NCBI GenBank assembly: GCA_963763575.1
Contig: CAVXPD010000009.1
Span: forward strand, 10,289 to 74,288
Direction of reading: 5' to 3'
Source: Bog-473 sp963763575
GTDB lineage: Bacteria; Actinomycetota; Acidimicrobiia; Acidimicrobiales; RAAP-2
Length of the DNA: 64,000 bases
Of this stretch, positions 33,793 to 41,836 are shown piece by piece (positions within the stretch are counted from its first letter, which is position 1; every line of letters begins with the position of its first letter). The translations under genes and the position numbers were made by a program. The notes beneath the pieces are model-generated. The model was not told where the DNA came from. It saw only the letters and a program-made list of their open reading frames with translations, and made no database searches.

Positions 33793-35398
33793 GTACGGCG
33801 GGCACGCCCGGGTCCGCCGGAGCCTCCGCCCCGGCGGGGCGCGTGCCATCGGTCGCCGGCGCGCCGCTCCCGGGGATCACGAAGTCGCGCTGGCGCACGA
33901 GGGCCAGGGCACTCGCCGCCCCGACGAAGGCGACGATCGCGGCGATGATCATGAGGTGGTTGAGCGTCGTCGAGAAGCCCTCGTGGTACGCGTCGAACAA
34001 CGCGTTGCGGACCGATCCCGCCGGGATGTGCTGAGCGGCCTGCCGCACCCCGCCCTCCGACAGCGCCCCGCGCAGCTGGGAGCCCCCGCGGTGCACCACC
34101 TCGACGCCGGCCGCCGTCTTGTTCAACGCCGTCGTGGTGTGGGAGATGATCTGGCTCTGGAAGACGGCGCCGAGCACGGCGATGCCGGTCGCGATGCCCA
34201 CCTGGCGGAACGTGTTGTTCGCTCCCGACGCCATGCCGCTGTGCTGCGGCTGCACCACCGAGATGGCGCCACTGGCGAGCACCGGATTGACCGTGCCGAT
34301 GCCGATGCCGCAGAGGATGAAGCCGGGTAGGAGCACGGTCCAGGCCGACTTCGGGGTGGTGGTCGCCATGGCCAGCAGCCCCCCGGAGATGAGCAGCATG
34401 CCGACCGTGAGCAGATAGCGCGACTGCACCCGCACCGTCAGACGGCCGGCGAAGGGCGCGACCGCGAACGCCAGCAACGTGAGCGGGAGGAATTTGATGC
34501 CCGCCGGCAGCGGGCCGAACCCGAGATCGTCCTGGATGTAGAGGGTCAGGTACAAGAACATGGCGAAGATCGACGCCGCGATCGTGAAGGCCACGACGGA
34601 GATCCCCACGAAGGCCGGGATCCTGAACAGGCCCAGGTCGAGCATCGGGTCGGCGGAGCGGAGCTCGTTGACCAAGAACACACCCATCAGCACGGCCGAG
34701 GCCACGAGGAGCGTGATGATGCTCGGGCTGCCCCAGCCGAGGTCGTTCCCGCGCACGAGAGCGAAGACCAATGTGAACAGGCTCCCCGAGAAGGTGACGA
34801 AACCCACCCAGTCGACTCGACGCGCCCGCGGGTCCTTGGACGGCGCGATCTTGGCGAAGGTGATGGCGATGGCGATGACGCCGATCGGCACGTTCACGAA
34901 GAAGATCCAGCGCCAGCCCCAGGCGCTCGTGATGGCGCCGCCGACGAGCGGCCCGATGGCGACCGCACCGCCGATGACCGCGCCGTACACCCCGAACGCC
35001 GTCCCGCGGTCCCGCCCGGTGAACGCGTTCGCGATGAGCGCCAGCGACGTCGCGAACATGACGGCGCCGCCGACGCCCTGAAGCCCCCGGCACAGGTTCA
35101 GCATCAACGGGGACGTCGACAGCCCGCAGAGCAACGATGCGACCGAGAAGATCGCCAGGCCTCCCGCGAAGACGTTGCGTCGGCCGTAGATGTCGCCGAC
35201 GACGCCGGCGGTGAGCAGGAATGCGGCCAGCGTCAGCGAGTAGGCGTCGACCACCCATTGCAGGTCCGAGAAGCTCGAATGCAGCTCGCGCTGGATGTCC
35301 GGCAGCGCGACGTTCACGACGGTGATGTCGAGGAGGAGCATGAACGTCGCCGTGCAGACTGCGATCAGCGTCCACCATTTGCGATCGAGAGCGGCCAT
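33785..35398 (-). CDS. MFS multidrug exporter of the DHA2 (14-helix, EmrB/QacA) type
   Basis: The 537-residue transporter starts MAALDRKWWTLIAVCTATFMLLLDITVVNVALPDIQ, the DHA2 signature (helix 1 with LDxTVVNVALP), has a motif A-like loop GDIYGRRNVFAGG and about 14 hydrophobic helices. It uses proton motive force to export drugs or lipophilic compounds. Its gene shares a short divergent gap with an ABC-F ATPase, a pairing seen in antibiotic-protection loci, so both could protect against a toxic compound (inference). The C-terminal tail is Pro/Ala-rich and lies beyond the last helix. Confidence 0.93.
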   Translation of the reverse strand: MAALDRKWWTLIAVCTATFMLLLDITVVNVALPDIQRELHSSFSDLQWVVDAYSLTLAAFLLTAGVVGDIYGRRNVFAGGLAIFSVASLLCGLSTSPLMLNLCRGLQGVGGAVMFATSLALIANAFTGRDRGTAFGVYGAVIGGAVAIGPLVGGAITSAWGWRWIFFVNVPIGVIAIAITFAKIAPSKDPRARRVDWVGFVTFSGSLFTLVFALVRGNDLGWGSPSIITLLVASAVLMGVFLVNELRSADPMLDLGLFRIPAFVGISVVAFTIAASIFAMFLYLTLYIQDDLGFGPLPAGIKFLPLTLLAFAVAPFAGRLTVRVQSRYLLTVGMLLISGGLLAMATTTPKSAWTVLLPGFILCGIGIGTVNPVLASGAISVVQPQHSGMASGANNTFRQVGIATGIAVLGAVFQSQIISHTTTALNKTAAGVEVVHRGGSQLRGALSEGGVRQAAQHIPAGSVRNALFDAYHEGFSTTLNHLMIIAAIVAFVGAASALALVRQRDFVIPGSGAPATDGTRPAGAEAPADPGVPAVHA

Positions 35399-35415
35399 TG
35401 GGGGAGTGTACCGAG

Positions 35416-37041
35416 ATGGTCTCCACGCTCGTACAATGCGACGTGATCGTTGGATCAGGGCTCACCATCGAGATCGGCGACCGTACCCTCTTGTCCGACG
35501 CGTCCTTCGTGGTCGGAGCGGGTGAGAAAGTCGGGCTGGTCGGGCGGAACGGCACCGGAAAGTCCTCCTTCATCTCGGTGCTCGTCGGCGAGCCGGCGCC
35601 CCAGCTGCGCCACCAGGGCAACGTCCGCATCCTCGGGTCGTTCGGCTACCTCCCCCAGGCGCCCGTTCCCGGCGGCCTCGGGCTCGAGCCGACGGGGTTC
35701 TCGCACATCCTGTCGTCCCGCGGCCTCGACGTGCTCGACGACGCCCTCGGCGCGGCCCGCAAGGCGATGGCCGACGATCCTTCAGAGGAGAACATCGAGT
35801 TGTTCACCGATCTGCAGGAGCAGTTCCAGACGGGCGGCGGCTACGAAGCCGAGTCCGTGATGGCGCGGCTGGCCGACGGGCTCGGGTTGCGCCAGGAATT
35901 GCTTCTCGAGGGCATCGACGAGCTGTCCGGTGGCCAACGACGCCGCGTCGACCTGATGCGCGTCCTGTTCCAACAACCCGAGCTGATGATCCTCGACGAA
36001 CCGACGAACCACCTCGACCGCTCGGCCAAGCGCTGGCTGCTCGACGAGCTCGCGCGCTTCGGCGGCGCATTGCTCGTCGTGAGCCACGATCTCAAGCTGC
36101 TCGACCAGTCGATCACGAAGGTGCTGCACATCTCGCACGAACGCCTGACCGAGTGGAAGGGCAACTACTCGAAGTTCCAGGCTCAGCACGAAGCGACCCA
36201 GACCCAGCGCGAGCGGGCCGCCGAGCTCGAGCAGCGAGAGATCAAGCGGCTGTCGGCCTTGGCCGACTCCATGCGGGCGAGCACGGAGAAACGCGCCCGC
36301 AAGGCCAAGGCGCTCGACAAGCGCGTGGAGCGGATGGAGGGATCACGGACCCACGTCGAAAAGCGCGAGCGCGCCAGCACGTTCAAGCTCCCGACGCCTC
36401 CCCGTTCGGGTGCGGTTCCGCTCGAGGTGGTGAAGCTCGGCATCCGCTACGGCGACAACGAGGTGTTGTCCGACGTGAACTTCCACCTCGGGCGCGGTGA
36501 TCACATCGTGATCATCGGGCGCAACGGTGCGGGCAAGTCCTCTCTGTTGCGCTGCCTGGCCGGCGTCCAGGAGCCCTCGAACGGTGTGGTCGAGTTGGGC
36601 GTGAAGGTGCTCGTGGGGTACTTCGCGCAGGAACACGAGCAGATCGATCCGACCTGTACCGCACTGGCCAACGTGAGCGACGCCGTGCTCAGGGCCGAGA
36701 AGGACCGCCGCGCCCTGCTCGGATCCTTCGGGCTGCCGTCGAAGGCGGCCGACCAGATGCCGGCGAGCCTCTCGGGCGGGGAGCGAGCCAAGCTGGGCCT
36801 GGCCATGCTCTCGGCGGGAGAGGCCAACCTGCTGCTGCTCGACGAACCCACCAACAACCTCGACCCGCCGTCGATCGCCGCCGTCGGCACGATGCTCGGC
36901 CACTGGCCGGGCACGATCATGGCGGTCAGCCACGAGCGTGGCTTCGTGGAGGCGCTCCGTCCGACCTACGCGCTGCTGCTCCCCGACGAGCGCTTCACGC
37001 ACTGGCGGGAGGAGTACCTCGACGACGTCGAGATGCGCTAG
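35416..37041 (+). CDS. ABC-F family ATPase (translation/antibiotic-resistance type)
   Basis: The 541-residue protein has two ABC ATPase domains and no membrane segment: GLVGRNGTGKSSFIS (Walker A1), LSGGQRRRVDLMRVL, LMILDEPTNHLD, then GRNGAGKSSLLR (Walker A2), LSGGERAKLGLAML, LLLLDEPTNNLD. The intervening arginine-rich linker is the ribosome-facing P-site tip of ABC-F factors. It either relieves ribosome stalling or protects the ribosome from drugs. The ATG at 35416 is 18 bases past the MFS start; an alternative GTG at 35443 follows a good -10 box and would give a leaderless message, so the true start is uncertain. Confidence 0.9.
   Translation: MVSTLVQCDVIVGSGLTIEIGDRTLLSDASFVVGAGEKVGLVGRNGTGKSSFISVLVGEPAPQLRHQGNVRILGSFGYLPQAPVPGGLGLEPTGFSHILSSRGLDVLDDALGAARKAMADDPSEENIELFTDLQEQFQTGGGYEAESVMARLADGLGLRQELLLEGIDELSGGQRRRVDLMRVLFQQPELMILDEPTNHLDRSAKRWLLDELARFGGALLVVSHDLKLLDQSITKVLHISHERLTEWKGNYSKFQAQHEATQTQRERAAELEQREIKRLSALADSMRASTEKRARKAKALDKRVERMEGSRTHVEKRERASTFKLPTPPRSGAVPLEVVKLGIRYGDNEVLSDVNFHLGRGDHIVIIGRNGAGKSSLLRCLAGVQEPSNGVVELGVKVLVGYFAQEHEQIDPTCTALANVSDAVLRAEKDRRALLGSFGLPSKAADQMPASLSGGERAKLGLAMLSAGEANLLLLDEPTNNLDPPSIAAVGTMLGHWPGTIMAVSHERGFVEALRPTYALLLPDERFTHWREEYLDDVEMR
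35432..35437 (+). promoter_or_regulatory. Candidate -10 box for ABC-F gene
   Basis: TACAAT (five of six to consensus) lies five bases before a GTG at 35443 that is in frame with the ABC-F gene. If it is the -10, transcription would begin at or near that GTG and the mRNA would be leaderless, with the ATG at 35416 not used. The -35 region is not clear. Confidence 0.45.
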
Positions 37042-37069
37042 GCCCGAGAAGACTCGGACCCGGCGCGGG

Positions 37070-38716
37070 CTACGAGACCCAGATCTGGGTGGGCCAGAGC
37101 ACGCCCTCGTCGAAGGCGATGGCCTTGGCCCCCTGCGGCGTCTTCGGGTTGGCGAAGTTCTGCACCTTCGGGTTGGCGATGGCGGCCCAGGTGTCACGGG
37201 CGAGCCACAGGTACGGGATGTCTTGGGCCAGGTACTGGTTGATCTGCTGGTAGTTCTTGGTGCGGTCCGCCTTGTTGGACGTCGTCCGGCCCGCCTCCAG
37301 CGCGGTCTGGATCCGGGGGTCGACGTTGCGGGCCATGTTCAGCGCCAACGACCCCGTCGCCAGCTGGGGCGTCCACCAGACGTAGTTGAGATCGGGGTCC
37401 ACCGCGCCGAACTGGCGCCACAGCGTGGCCTGGTACGTCCCGGCCAGTGCGTTGTTGATGATGGTGGCCTGGGCGATGATGTTGATGTTCACCTTCATGC
37501 CGGCGGTCTGCCACGCCTGCTGGAGGAATTCGGCCGCGGCCAGTGTCTCGGGATCGCTCAGCGAGTTGAGGCTGAAGGTGGGCTGCTTGCCCGTCTGCTG
37601 CTGGACCTTTTTGACCAGTGACGCCGCGCCGCGGGGGTCGTACGCGGGGTAGGCGGTCTTGGTGTAGTACGGGCTCCCCGGGATGAAGAGCCCGTTCATG
37701 GCCTCGTCCACCCCCTTGTCGATCACCTTGGTGTACTGGGGCCGGTTGATGCACTTGGCCATGGCCGTGCGCAGGTCCTTGTTGTTGAGCGGCGCGGTCG
37801 ACGTGTTGAGCATGATGCACTGCACGGTCGGTTGGCCCAGCACCTGGCCGCTGTTGTCGTAGTAGGAGTACTTCTTGTTCCCCCGGAACTGCAGCAGGCC
37901 GTTGGGGTCGTTGGTGTGCATCATGTCGATCTCACCCGTCTGCAGCGCGTCCGCACGCGAGCTGGCGTTGATGATCGGCTTGTAGGTGATGGAGTTCAAG
38001 TAGGGGTAGCCGGAGCGCCAGTACTTGGGGTTCCGGGTGGCGGTCATGTGGCTGTTGGGCACCCAGTCCTGGAAGACGAACGGGCCGGTGCCGACCGGGT
38101 TGTCGGTGCCGCCATTGGCGGCCTTGAGCATGGACGGTGCAGCCACGTACCCCGTCTGGGCCTGGGCCAAGTAGTAGGGGAACGGGGCCCACGGGCCCTT
38201 CATGGTGATGGTGACCGACATCGGCCCGCTCACCGATGCTCCGCTGATGTTGGTGGCGAAGGCGGGCCCGGTCAGGAGGGAGGTCGCCTGCGCCTCGATG
38301 TTGGTGTAGAGCGCCTCACCGTTGAGCGGAGTCCCGTCGTGGAAGACGATGCCGGGCTTGAGCGTGATGGTGAAGGACGTGAAGTCTGCGTTCGAAGTGA
38401 TCGACTGGGCCAGGAAGGGCTCGACCTGGCCGGCGGCGTTCACGATGGCGATGGGGTCGAAGACCGTGCGCCCGTAGAGAAATCCGCCCTCGTCCCAGCG
38501 GGCCGTCGACGGGTTGAAGCCGCTCTCCTCGGTGTCGATGCCGAAGGTCACCGATCCGCCCCGCTTGGGCTTGGCCGTGCTGACGCCGTTGCGGCCAGGG
38601 CCGTTGGTGACGTTGGCACCGGCCATCCCATCGGGGAGGGCACCCGCGATCGCGGCCCCTGCACCCAGTGCCAGCCCTCCCGCCAGGAACGCCCTTCGGT
38701 CAAACGACTGCGACAT
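37070..38716 (-). CDS. Family 5 extracellular solute-binding protein (peptide/nickel ABC type)
   Basis: The 548-residue protein begins with a twin-arginine signal (DRRAFLAGGLALGAGAAIAG) and then the SBP_bac_5 fold: GGSVTFGIDTEESGFNPSTARWDEGG, SFTITLKPGIVFHDGTPLNGEALYTNIEAQATS, TGPFVFQDWVPNSHMTATRNPKYWRSGYPYLNSITYKPI, and LRTAMAKCINRPQYTKVIDKG. It should capture an oligopeptide or similar substrate outside the membrane. No permease or ATPase gene for a Dpp/Opp transporter lies nearby, so it is orphan, or its partners are elsewhere. The upstream part of the long frame is not coding. Confidence 0.92.
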   Translation of the reverse strand: MSQSFDRRAFLAGGLALGAGAAIAGALPDGMAGANVTNGPGRNGVSTAKPKRGGSVTFGIDTEESGFNPSTARWDEGGFLYGRTVFDPIAIVNAAGQVEPFLAQSITSNADFTSFTITLKPGIVFHDGTPLNGEALYTNIEAQATSLLTGPAFATNISGASVSGPMSVTITMKGPWAPFPYYLAQAQTGYVAAPSMLKAANGGTDNPVGTGPFVFQDWVPNSHMTATRNPKYWRSGYPYLNSITYKPIINASSRADALQTGEIDMMHTNDPNGLLQFRGNKKYSYYDNSGQVLGQPTVQCIMLNTSTAPLNNKDLRTAMAKCINRPQYTKVIDKGVDEAMNGLFIPGSPYYTKTAYPAYDPRGAASLVKKVQQQTGKQPTFSLNSLSDPETLAAAEFLQQAWQTAGMKVNINIIAQATIINNALAGTYQATLWRQFGAVDPDLNYVWWTPQLATGSLALNMARNVDPRIQTALEAGRTTSNKADRTKNYQQINQYLAQDIPYLWLARDTWAAIANPKVQNFANPKTPQGAKAIAFDEGVLWPTQIWVS

Positions 38717-38729
38717 CGCAACCCCCAAA

Positions 38730-38755
38730 GTCTCGAATCCAAGGTCTCGAATCCA
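38730..38755. repeat. 12-base direct repeat upstream of the solute-binding protein gene
   Basis: Two perfect copies of GTCTCGAATCCA, 14 bases apart start to start, lie 14-39 bases before the ATG of the binding-protein gene. The spacing is short of one and a half helical turns, but two copies so close to a start codon may be an activator/repressor site or an expansion in the leader. Confidence 0.6.
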
Positions 38756-38870
38756 CCCCCAGGCGACGTGACCGCCAAGGAGCGTCGGCAGGTTACAACT
38801 CCATGACCGATTGAGGGGGTCAGACCGGTCTGTGGCAACCTGGGCGCCCCACGAGACGAGGAGACAGGGC

Positions 38871-39353
38871 ATGACCATCGCAGTCGGAGACCGCATCCCC
38901 GACGTGAAGGTGTTCACCTTCGGGGAGAGGGGTCCCGAGGCCACCACCTCGGCCGAGGTGCTGGGGAAGGGCAAGGTCGTCCTCTTCGGAGTGCCCGGTG
39001 CCTTCACGCCCACGTGTTCGGACCATCACCTGCCTGGCTTCGTGCTGCGCGCCGACGAGCTGCGGGCCAAAGGGGCCGAGCGAGTCGTGTGCCTCGCGGT
39101 CAACGACCCGTTCGTGATGGACGCGTGGGCCGGCGACCAGAAGGTCGGACGATCGGTCGAGATGCTGGCCGACGGCAACGCGGAGCTGGCCGAGGCGATG
39201 GGGCTCACCATGGACGGCAGCGGATTCGGTCTCGGCACGCGCTCGCAGCGATTCGCCGCCATCCTCGACGACGGGGTGGTCTCGTGGCTGGCAGTCGAGC
39301 CCGGCCCCGGGCTCAACGTCAGTTCGGCCGAAGAGGTGCTCGCCGCGCTCTGA
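38871..39353 (+). CDS. Peroxiredoxin (Prx5/AhpE-like redoxin)
   Basis: The 160-residue protein has the Prx5 motif VPGAFTPTCSDHHLPGF with peroxidatic Cys49, a preceding FGVPGAFTP strand, and AVNDPFVMDAWAGDQ, GTRSQRFAAILDDGVVSWLAVEPG in the C-terminal part. It reduces hydrogen peroxide and organic hydroperoxides in the cytosol, using a thioredoxin, mycoredoxin or similar reductant. No second conserved Cys is obvious, which fits a 1-Cys mechanism with mycothiol-type recycling (inference). It is convergent-free and followed by the promoter region of an ArsR-SRPBCC gene. Confidence 0.93.
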   Translation: MTIAVGDRIPDVKVFTFGERGPEATTSAEVLGKGKVVLFGVPGAFTPTCSDHHLPGFVLRADELRAKGAERVVCLAVNDPFVMDAWAGDQKVGRSVEMLADGNAELAEAMGLTMDGSGFGLGTRSQRFAAILDDGVVSWLAVEPGPGLNVSSAEEVLAAL

Positions 39354-39462
39354 TCCAGGCCGTCTCGCTTTTATAGACGTATCGATTGATCGTTTGGGGA
39401 GGTCCCCGCGGCTCTCACGCAGGTGGCCAAGCCGGCCACCGAGTCGCCCTTTTTCCTGCCGC

Positions 39463-39468
39463 TTGACA
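39463..39468 (+). promoter_or_regulatory. Candidate -35 element TTGACA
   Basis: A perfect TTGACA abuts the left arm of the inverted repeat at 39468-39515. The -10 at 17 bases would be TTAAGT at 39486, a weak match, sitting between the repeat arms. A regulator bound to the repeat would cover the promoter. Confidence 0.45.
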
Positions 39469-39515
39469 TGCAACCCGTTGGCTGCTTAAGTAGAAGCGCA
39501 GCCAAACGGTTGCAT
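39468..39515. promoter_or_regulatory. Long inverted repeat, probable operator of the ArsR-SRPBCC gene
   Basis: Two 18-base arms, ATGCAACCCGTTGGCTGC and GCAGCCAAACGGTTGCAT, match at 16 of 18 positions when reverse-complemented, separated by a 12-base AT-rich spacer. The right arm ends 26 bases before the ATG of the following ArsR-type regulator. Its place next to a TTGACA box suggests autoregulation by that protein; this is inference from position. Confidence 0.7.
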
Positions 39516-39541
39516 ATGAGCAAGCCAAGCGGACGAGAGCG

Positions 39542-40369
39542 ATGCGAGACATGGATGCGGTCTTCAGGGCCCTCAGCGACCCGGCCCGGCGCCGGCTCCT
39601 GGACCGCCTGAACGAGCGCAACGGGCTCACCCTCACCGAGCTCTGCGAGGACATGGGGATGACACGTCAGTCGGTCTCCAAGCACCTCGTGGTGCTCGAG
39701 GAAGCCGAGGTGGTCGAGACACTCCGGCGGGGGAGAGAGAAGCTGCACTACCTCAACGCCGCGCCCATCACCGACATCGCCGACCGCTGGATCCACCACT
39801 ACGACCGGGCGCGGGCCGAGGCCCTGTCCGATCTCAAGACGGCACTGGAGGCCACCCCCATGGACACCGAGACGACGTTCGTCTACACGACCTATATCCA
39901 CGCCACCCCCGAGAAGGTCTGGCAGGGCCTGACCGACCCCGCCTTCACGAAGCAATACTGGCGGCACCCGACCGCCGGAGGCGTCCAGATGCGCTCCGAC
40001 TGGAGGAAGGGCTCGTCCTACGACCTCACGTACGACGAGTCCGGGCTGGTGGTCAGCGACCCCGAGCAGGTGATCCTCGAGTCCGACCCCTTCCGGCGCC
40101 TGGCCTACACGTGGCACACCTACACGCCGGAGTGGGCCGCCGCCCACGGGTTCGACGAGGCCGACCGCGCCGCCTGGGCCGCCGAGCCGCGCTCCAAGGT
40201 GGCGTTCGACATCGAGGAGGCCTCCGACGGGGTCGTCAAGCTGACCGTCGTGCACGACGGCTTCCGTGCCGGCAGCCCGCAGCGCCAGGGGGTCTCGACC
40301 GGCTGGCCCGCCGTCGTGGCCAGCCTCAAGACGCTCTTGGAGACCGGGTCTGCCTTGCCCTCGGCCTGA
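39542..40369 (+). CDS. ArsR-type HTH regulator fused to SRPBCC (AHSA1) domain
   Basis: The 275-residue protein joins two domains. Residues 1-90 are a winged helix of the ArsR type (DAVFRALSDPARRRLLDRLNERNGLTLTELCEDMGMTRQSVSKHLVVLEEAEVVETLRRGREKLHYLN) without the metal-binding Cys of classic ArsR. Residues 110-260 are an AHSA1/START-like lipid-binding fold (TTYIHATPEKVWQGLTDPAFTKQYWRHPTAGG...DLTYDESGLVVSDPEQVILESDPFRRLAYTWHTYTPEW). Such fusions exist and probably sense a hydrophobic ligand directly. The start is at 39542; an ATG nine bases on is also possible. A strong hairpin lies 28 bases after the stop. Confidence 0.9.
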   Translation: MRDMDAVFRALSDPARRRLLDRLNERNGLTLTELCEDMGMTRQSVSKHLVVLEEAEVVETLRRGREKLHYLNAAPITDIADRWIHHYDRARAEALSDLKTALEATPMDTETTFVYTTYIHATPEKVWQGLTDPAFTKQYWRHPTAGGVQMRSDWRKGSSYDLTYDESGLVVSDPEQVILESDPFRRLAYTWHTYTPEWAAAHGFDEADRAAWAAEPRSKVAFDIEEASDGVVKLTVVHDGFRAGSPQRQGVSTGWPAVVASLKTLLETGSALPSA

Positions 40370-40396
40370 GCGGCGGGGTCCGCCCCCCGAGCCGAC

Positions 40397-40429
40397 GTGA
40401 CCCCGCCGCGCCCGGTCCGGCGGGGTCAC
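40397..40429 (+). terminator. Strong hairpin after the ArsR-SRPBCC gene
   Basis: A perfect 12-base-pair stem (GTGACCCCGCCG with CGGCGGGGTCAC) around a nine-base loop begins 28 bases past the stop codon. No T-run follows, as is common for actinobacterial terminators. It isolates this gene from the PadR operon. Confidence 0.75.
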
Positions 40430-40450
40430 TGCGGCTGACCCTGGAAAGAA

Positions 40451-40470
40451 CATGGGGGTTGTCCCCCTTG
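40451..40470. repeat. Near-palindrome upstream of PadR operon
   Basis: CATGGGGG and CCCCCTTG form an inverted repeat with one mismatch around the loop TTGT, just upstream of and touching the -35 of the PadR promoter. It may be an additional regulator site; evidence is positional only. Confidence 0.4.
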
Positions 40471-40496
40471 TGAACGCCCTGCTTTCGGCGTAGGAT
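40468..40496 (+). promoter_or_regulatory. Promoter of the PadR-ABC operon (TTGTGA-17-TAGGAT)
   Basis: TTGTGA at 40468 and TAGGAT at 40491 are separated by 17 bases, which fits a sigma70-type promoter. The predicted start site near 40503 falls inside the ATACTCAGTAT palindrome, and the PadR ATG follows about 24 bases later. Confidence 0.6.
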
Positions 40497-40505
40497 ACTC
40501 AGTAT
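40495..40505. promoter_or_regulatory. ATAC-TCA-GTAT palindrome, candidate PadR operator
   Basis: A perfect 4+4 palindrome with a three-base centre overlaps the -10 element and start site of the PadR operon. PadR repressors usually bind short AT-rich palindromes that overlap their own promoter, so autorepression is likely (inference). Confidence 0.65.
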
Positions 40506-40526
40506 TCTACTTCGAAATGAGGGTTC

Positions 40527-41117
40527 ATGAGCATCCGGCACGCCCTGTTGGCCCTGCTGAGCGAGGGTCCCAAGTACGGCCTGCAGCTCCGCCAGGAATT
40601 CGAGCAACGGACGGGCGAGGTGTGGCCGCTCAACGTCGGGCAGGTGTACACGACCCTGCAGCGGCTGGAGCGTGACGGCCTCATCGAGTCGGAGGACACG
40701 GCCGACGAGGAGGGGCCCCAGAAGGGCTTCCACATCACCCGGGAGGGCGCCGACGAGCTGGCCGCCTGGCTGCGCACGCCGCCCGACTTCTCCTCGCCGC
40801 CCCGGGACGAGCTGGTCATCAAGGTCCTCGTCGCGCTCGAGCTGCCGGGCGTCGACGTGCACGACGTGGTGCAGATCCACCGCCGCTACCTCGTCGAGCT
40901 GATGCAGCAGTGGACTCGCCTCAAGGAGGACGAGACCCGCTACGACCTCAACTTCGCCCTGGTCGTGGACGCCGAGCTGTTCCGGCTCGACTCGCTGATC
41001 AGGTGGCTGGACACGGCCGACGGCCGACTGAAGCGAGCAGCTGCGGGCGTGGACGCGCCGGCCCCCGAGTCGCTCCCCCTCCCCAAGGCCCGGCGCAAGG
41101 TAGGGAACCGCTCATGA
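40527..41117 (+). CDS. PadR-family transcriptional regulator
   Basis: The 196-residue protein starts MSIRHALLALLSEGPKYGLQLRQEFEQRTGEVWPLNVGQVYTTLQRLERDGLIESE, the canonical PadR winged helix (about 1-85), followed by a C-terminal helical dimerisation domain (about 90-180). It is expected to repress the ABC exporter genes that follow and to be relieved by their substrate, as in many PadR-ABC loci. The ATG is preceded by TGAGGG. Its stop overlaps the ABC ATPase start by four bases. Confidence 0.93.
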   Translation: MSIRHALLALLSEGPKYGLQLRQEFEQRTGEVWPLNVGQVYTTLQRLERDGLIESEDTADEEGPQKGFHITREGADELAAWLRTPPDFSSPPRDELVIKVLVALELPGVDVHDVVQIHRRYLVELMQQWTRLKEDETRYDLNFALVVDAELFRLDSLIRWLDTADGRLKRAAAGVDAPAPESLPLPKARRKVGNRS

Positions 41118-41836
41118 GCTACCTCGAGCTCCGCGACATCTCGAAGGTCTACGGAGACGGAGCCGCAGAGGTGCACGCCCTCTCGCGCATCGACCTCTCC
41201 GTCAACGCCGGGTCGCTGGTGGCCGTCATGGGCGCCAGCGGCTCGGGCAAGAGCACGCTGCTGACGATCGCCGGCAGCTTGGAGGATCCGACCAGCGGCG
41301 AGGTCTACGTCGGCGCACGCCCCCTCTCGTCGATGTCTCGCAACGCCAAGGCGCAGCTGCGGCGCCAGTCCATCGGCTACGTGTTCCAGGACTACAACCT
41401 GCTCGCCGGGCTGAGCGCGGTCGAGAACGTCTCGCTGCCGCTCGAGCTCGACGGCGTCTCGGCGCGCAAGGCCCAGGCGGCGGCGATCGAGGCCCTGGAG
41501 GACTTCGGTCTGCTCGACCGGGCGTCGCACTATCCAGACCAGCTCTCGGGCGGCGAGCGCCAGCGTGTCGCCATCGCCCGGGCCGTCGTGGGCCGGCGAC
41601 AGCTGCTGCTCGCCGACGAGCCCTCCGGCGCGCTCGACTCCACCAACGCCGAGGAGGTGATGCGCCTCATCCTCGCGGCGTGCCACCGCGGCATGGCCGC
41701 CATCGTCGTGACGCACGACGCGCAGCTCGCCTCGTGGGCCGACCGCGTCGTGTTCCTGCGCGACGGCCGCATCGTCGACCAGACCATGCCGACGGAGAGC
41801 CCCGAAGCGTTCCTCGCGGACCTCCCGAAGTCATGA
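41114..41836 (+). CDS. ABC transporter ATP-binding protein (MacB/LolD-like)
   Basis: The 240-residue ATPase has Walker A GASGSGKST, the Q-loop VFQDYNLL, signature LSGGERQRVAIARA and Walker B LLLADEPSGALDS, a SGALD closing pattern characteristic of LolD/MacB-type exporter ATPases. It powers the FtsX-like permease encoded next (ATGA overlap). Together they form an exporter or mechanotransmission-type ABC system under PadR control. The ATG at 41114 overlaps the PadR stop. Confidence 0.95.
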   Translation: MSYLELRDISKVYGDGAAEVHALSRIDLSVNAGSLVAVMGASGSGKSTLLTIAGSLEDPTSGEVYVGARPLSSMSRNAKAQLRRQSIGYVFQDYNLLAGLSAVENVSLPLELDGVSARKAQAAAIEALEDFGLLDRASHYPDQLSGGERQRVAIARAVVGRRQLLLADEPSGALDSTNAEEVMRLILAACHRGMAAIVVTHDAQLASWADRVVFLRDGRIVDQTMPTESPEAFLADLPKS

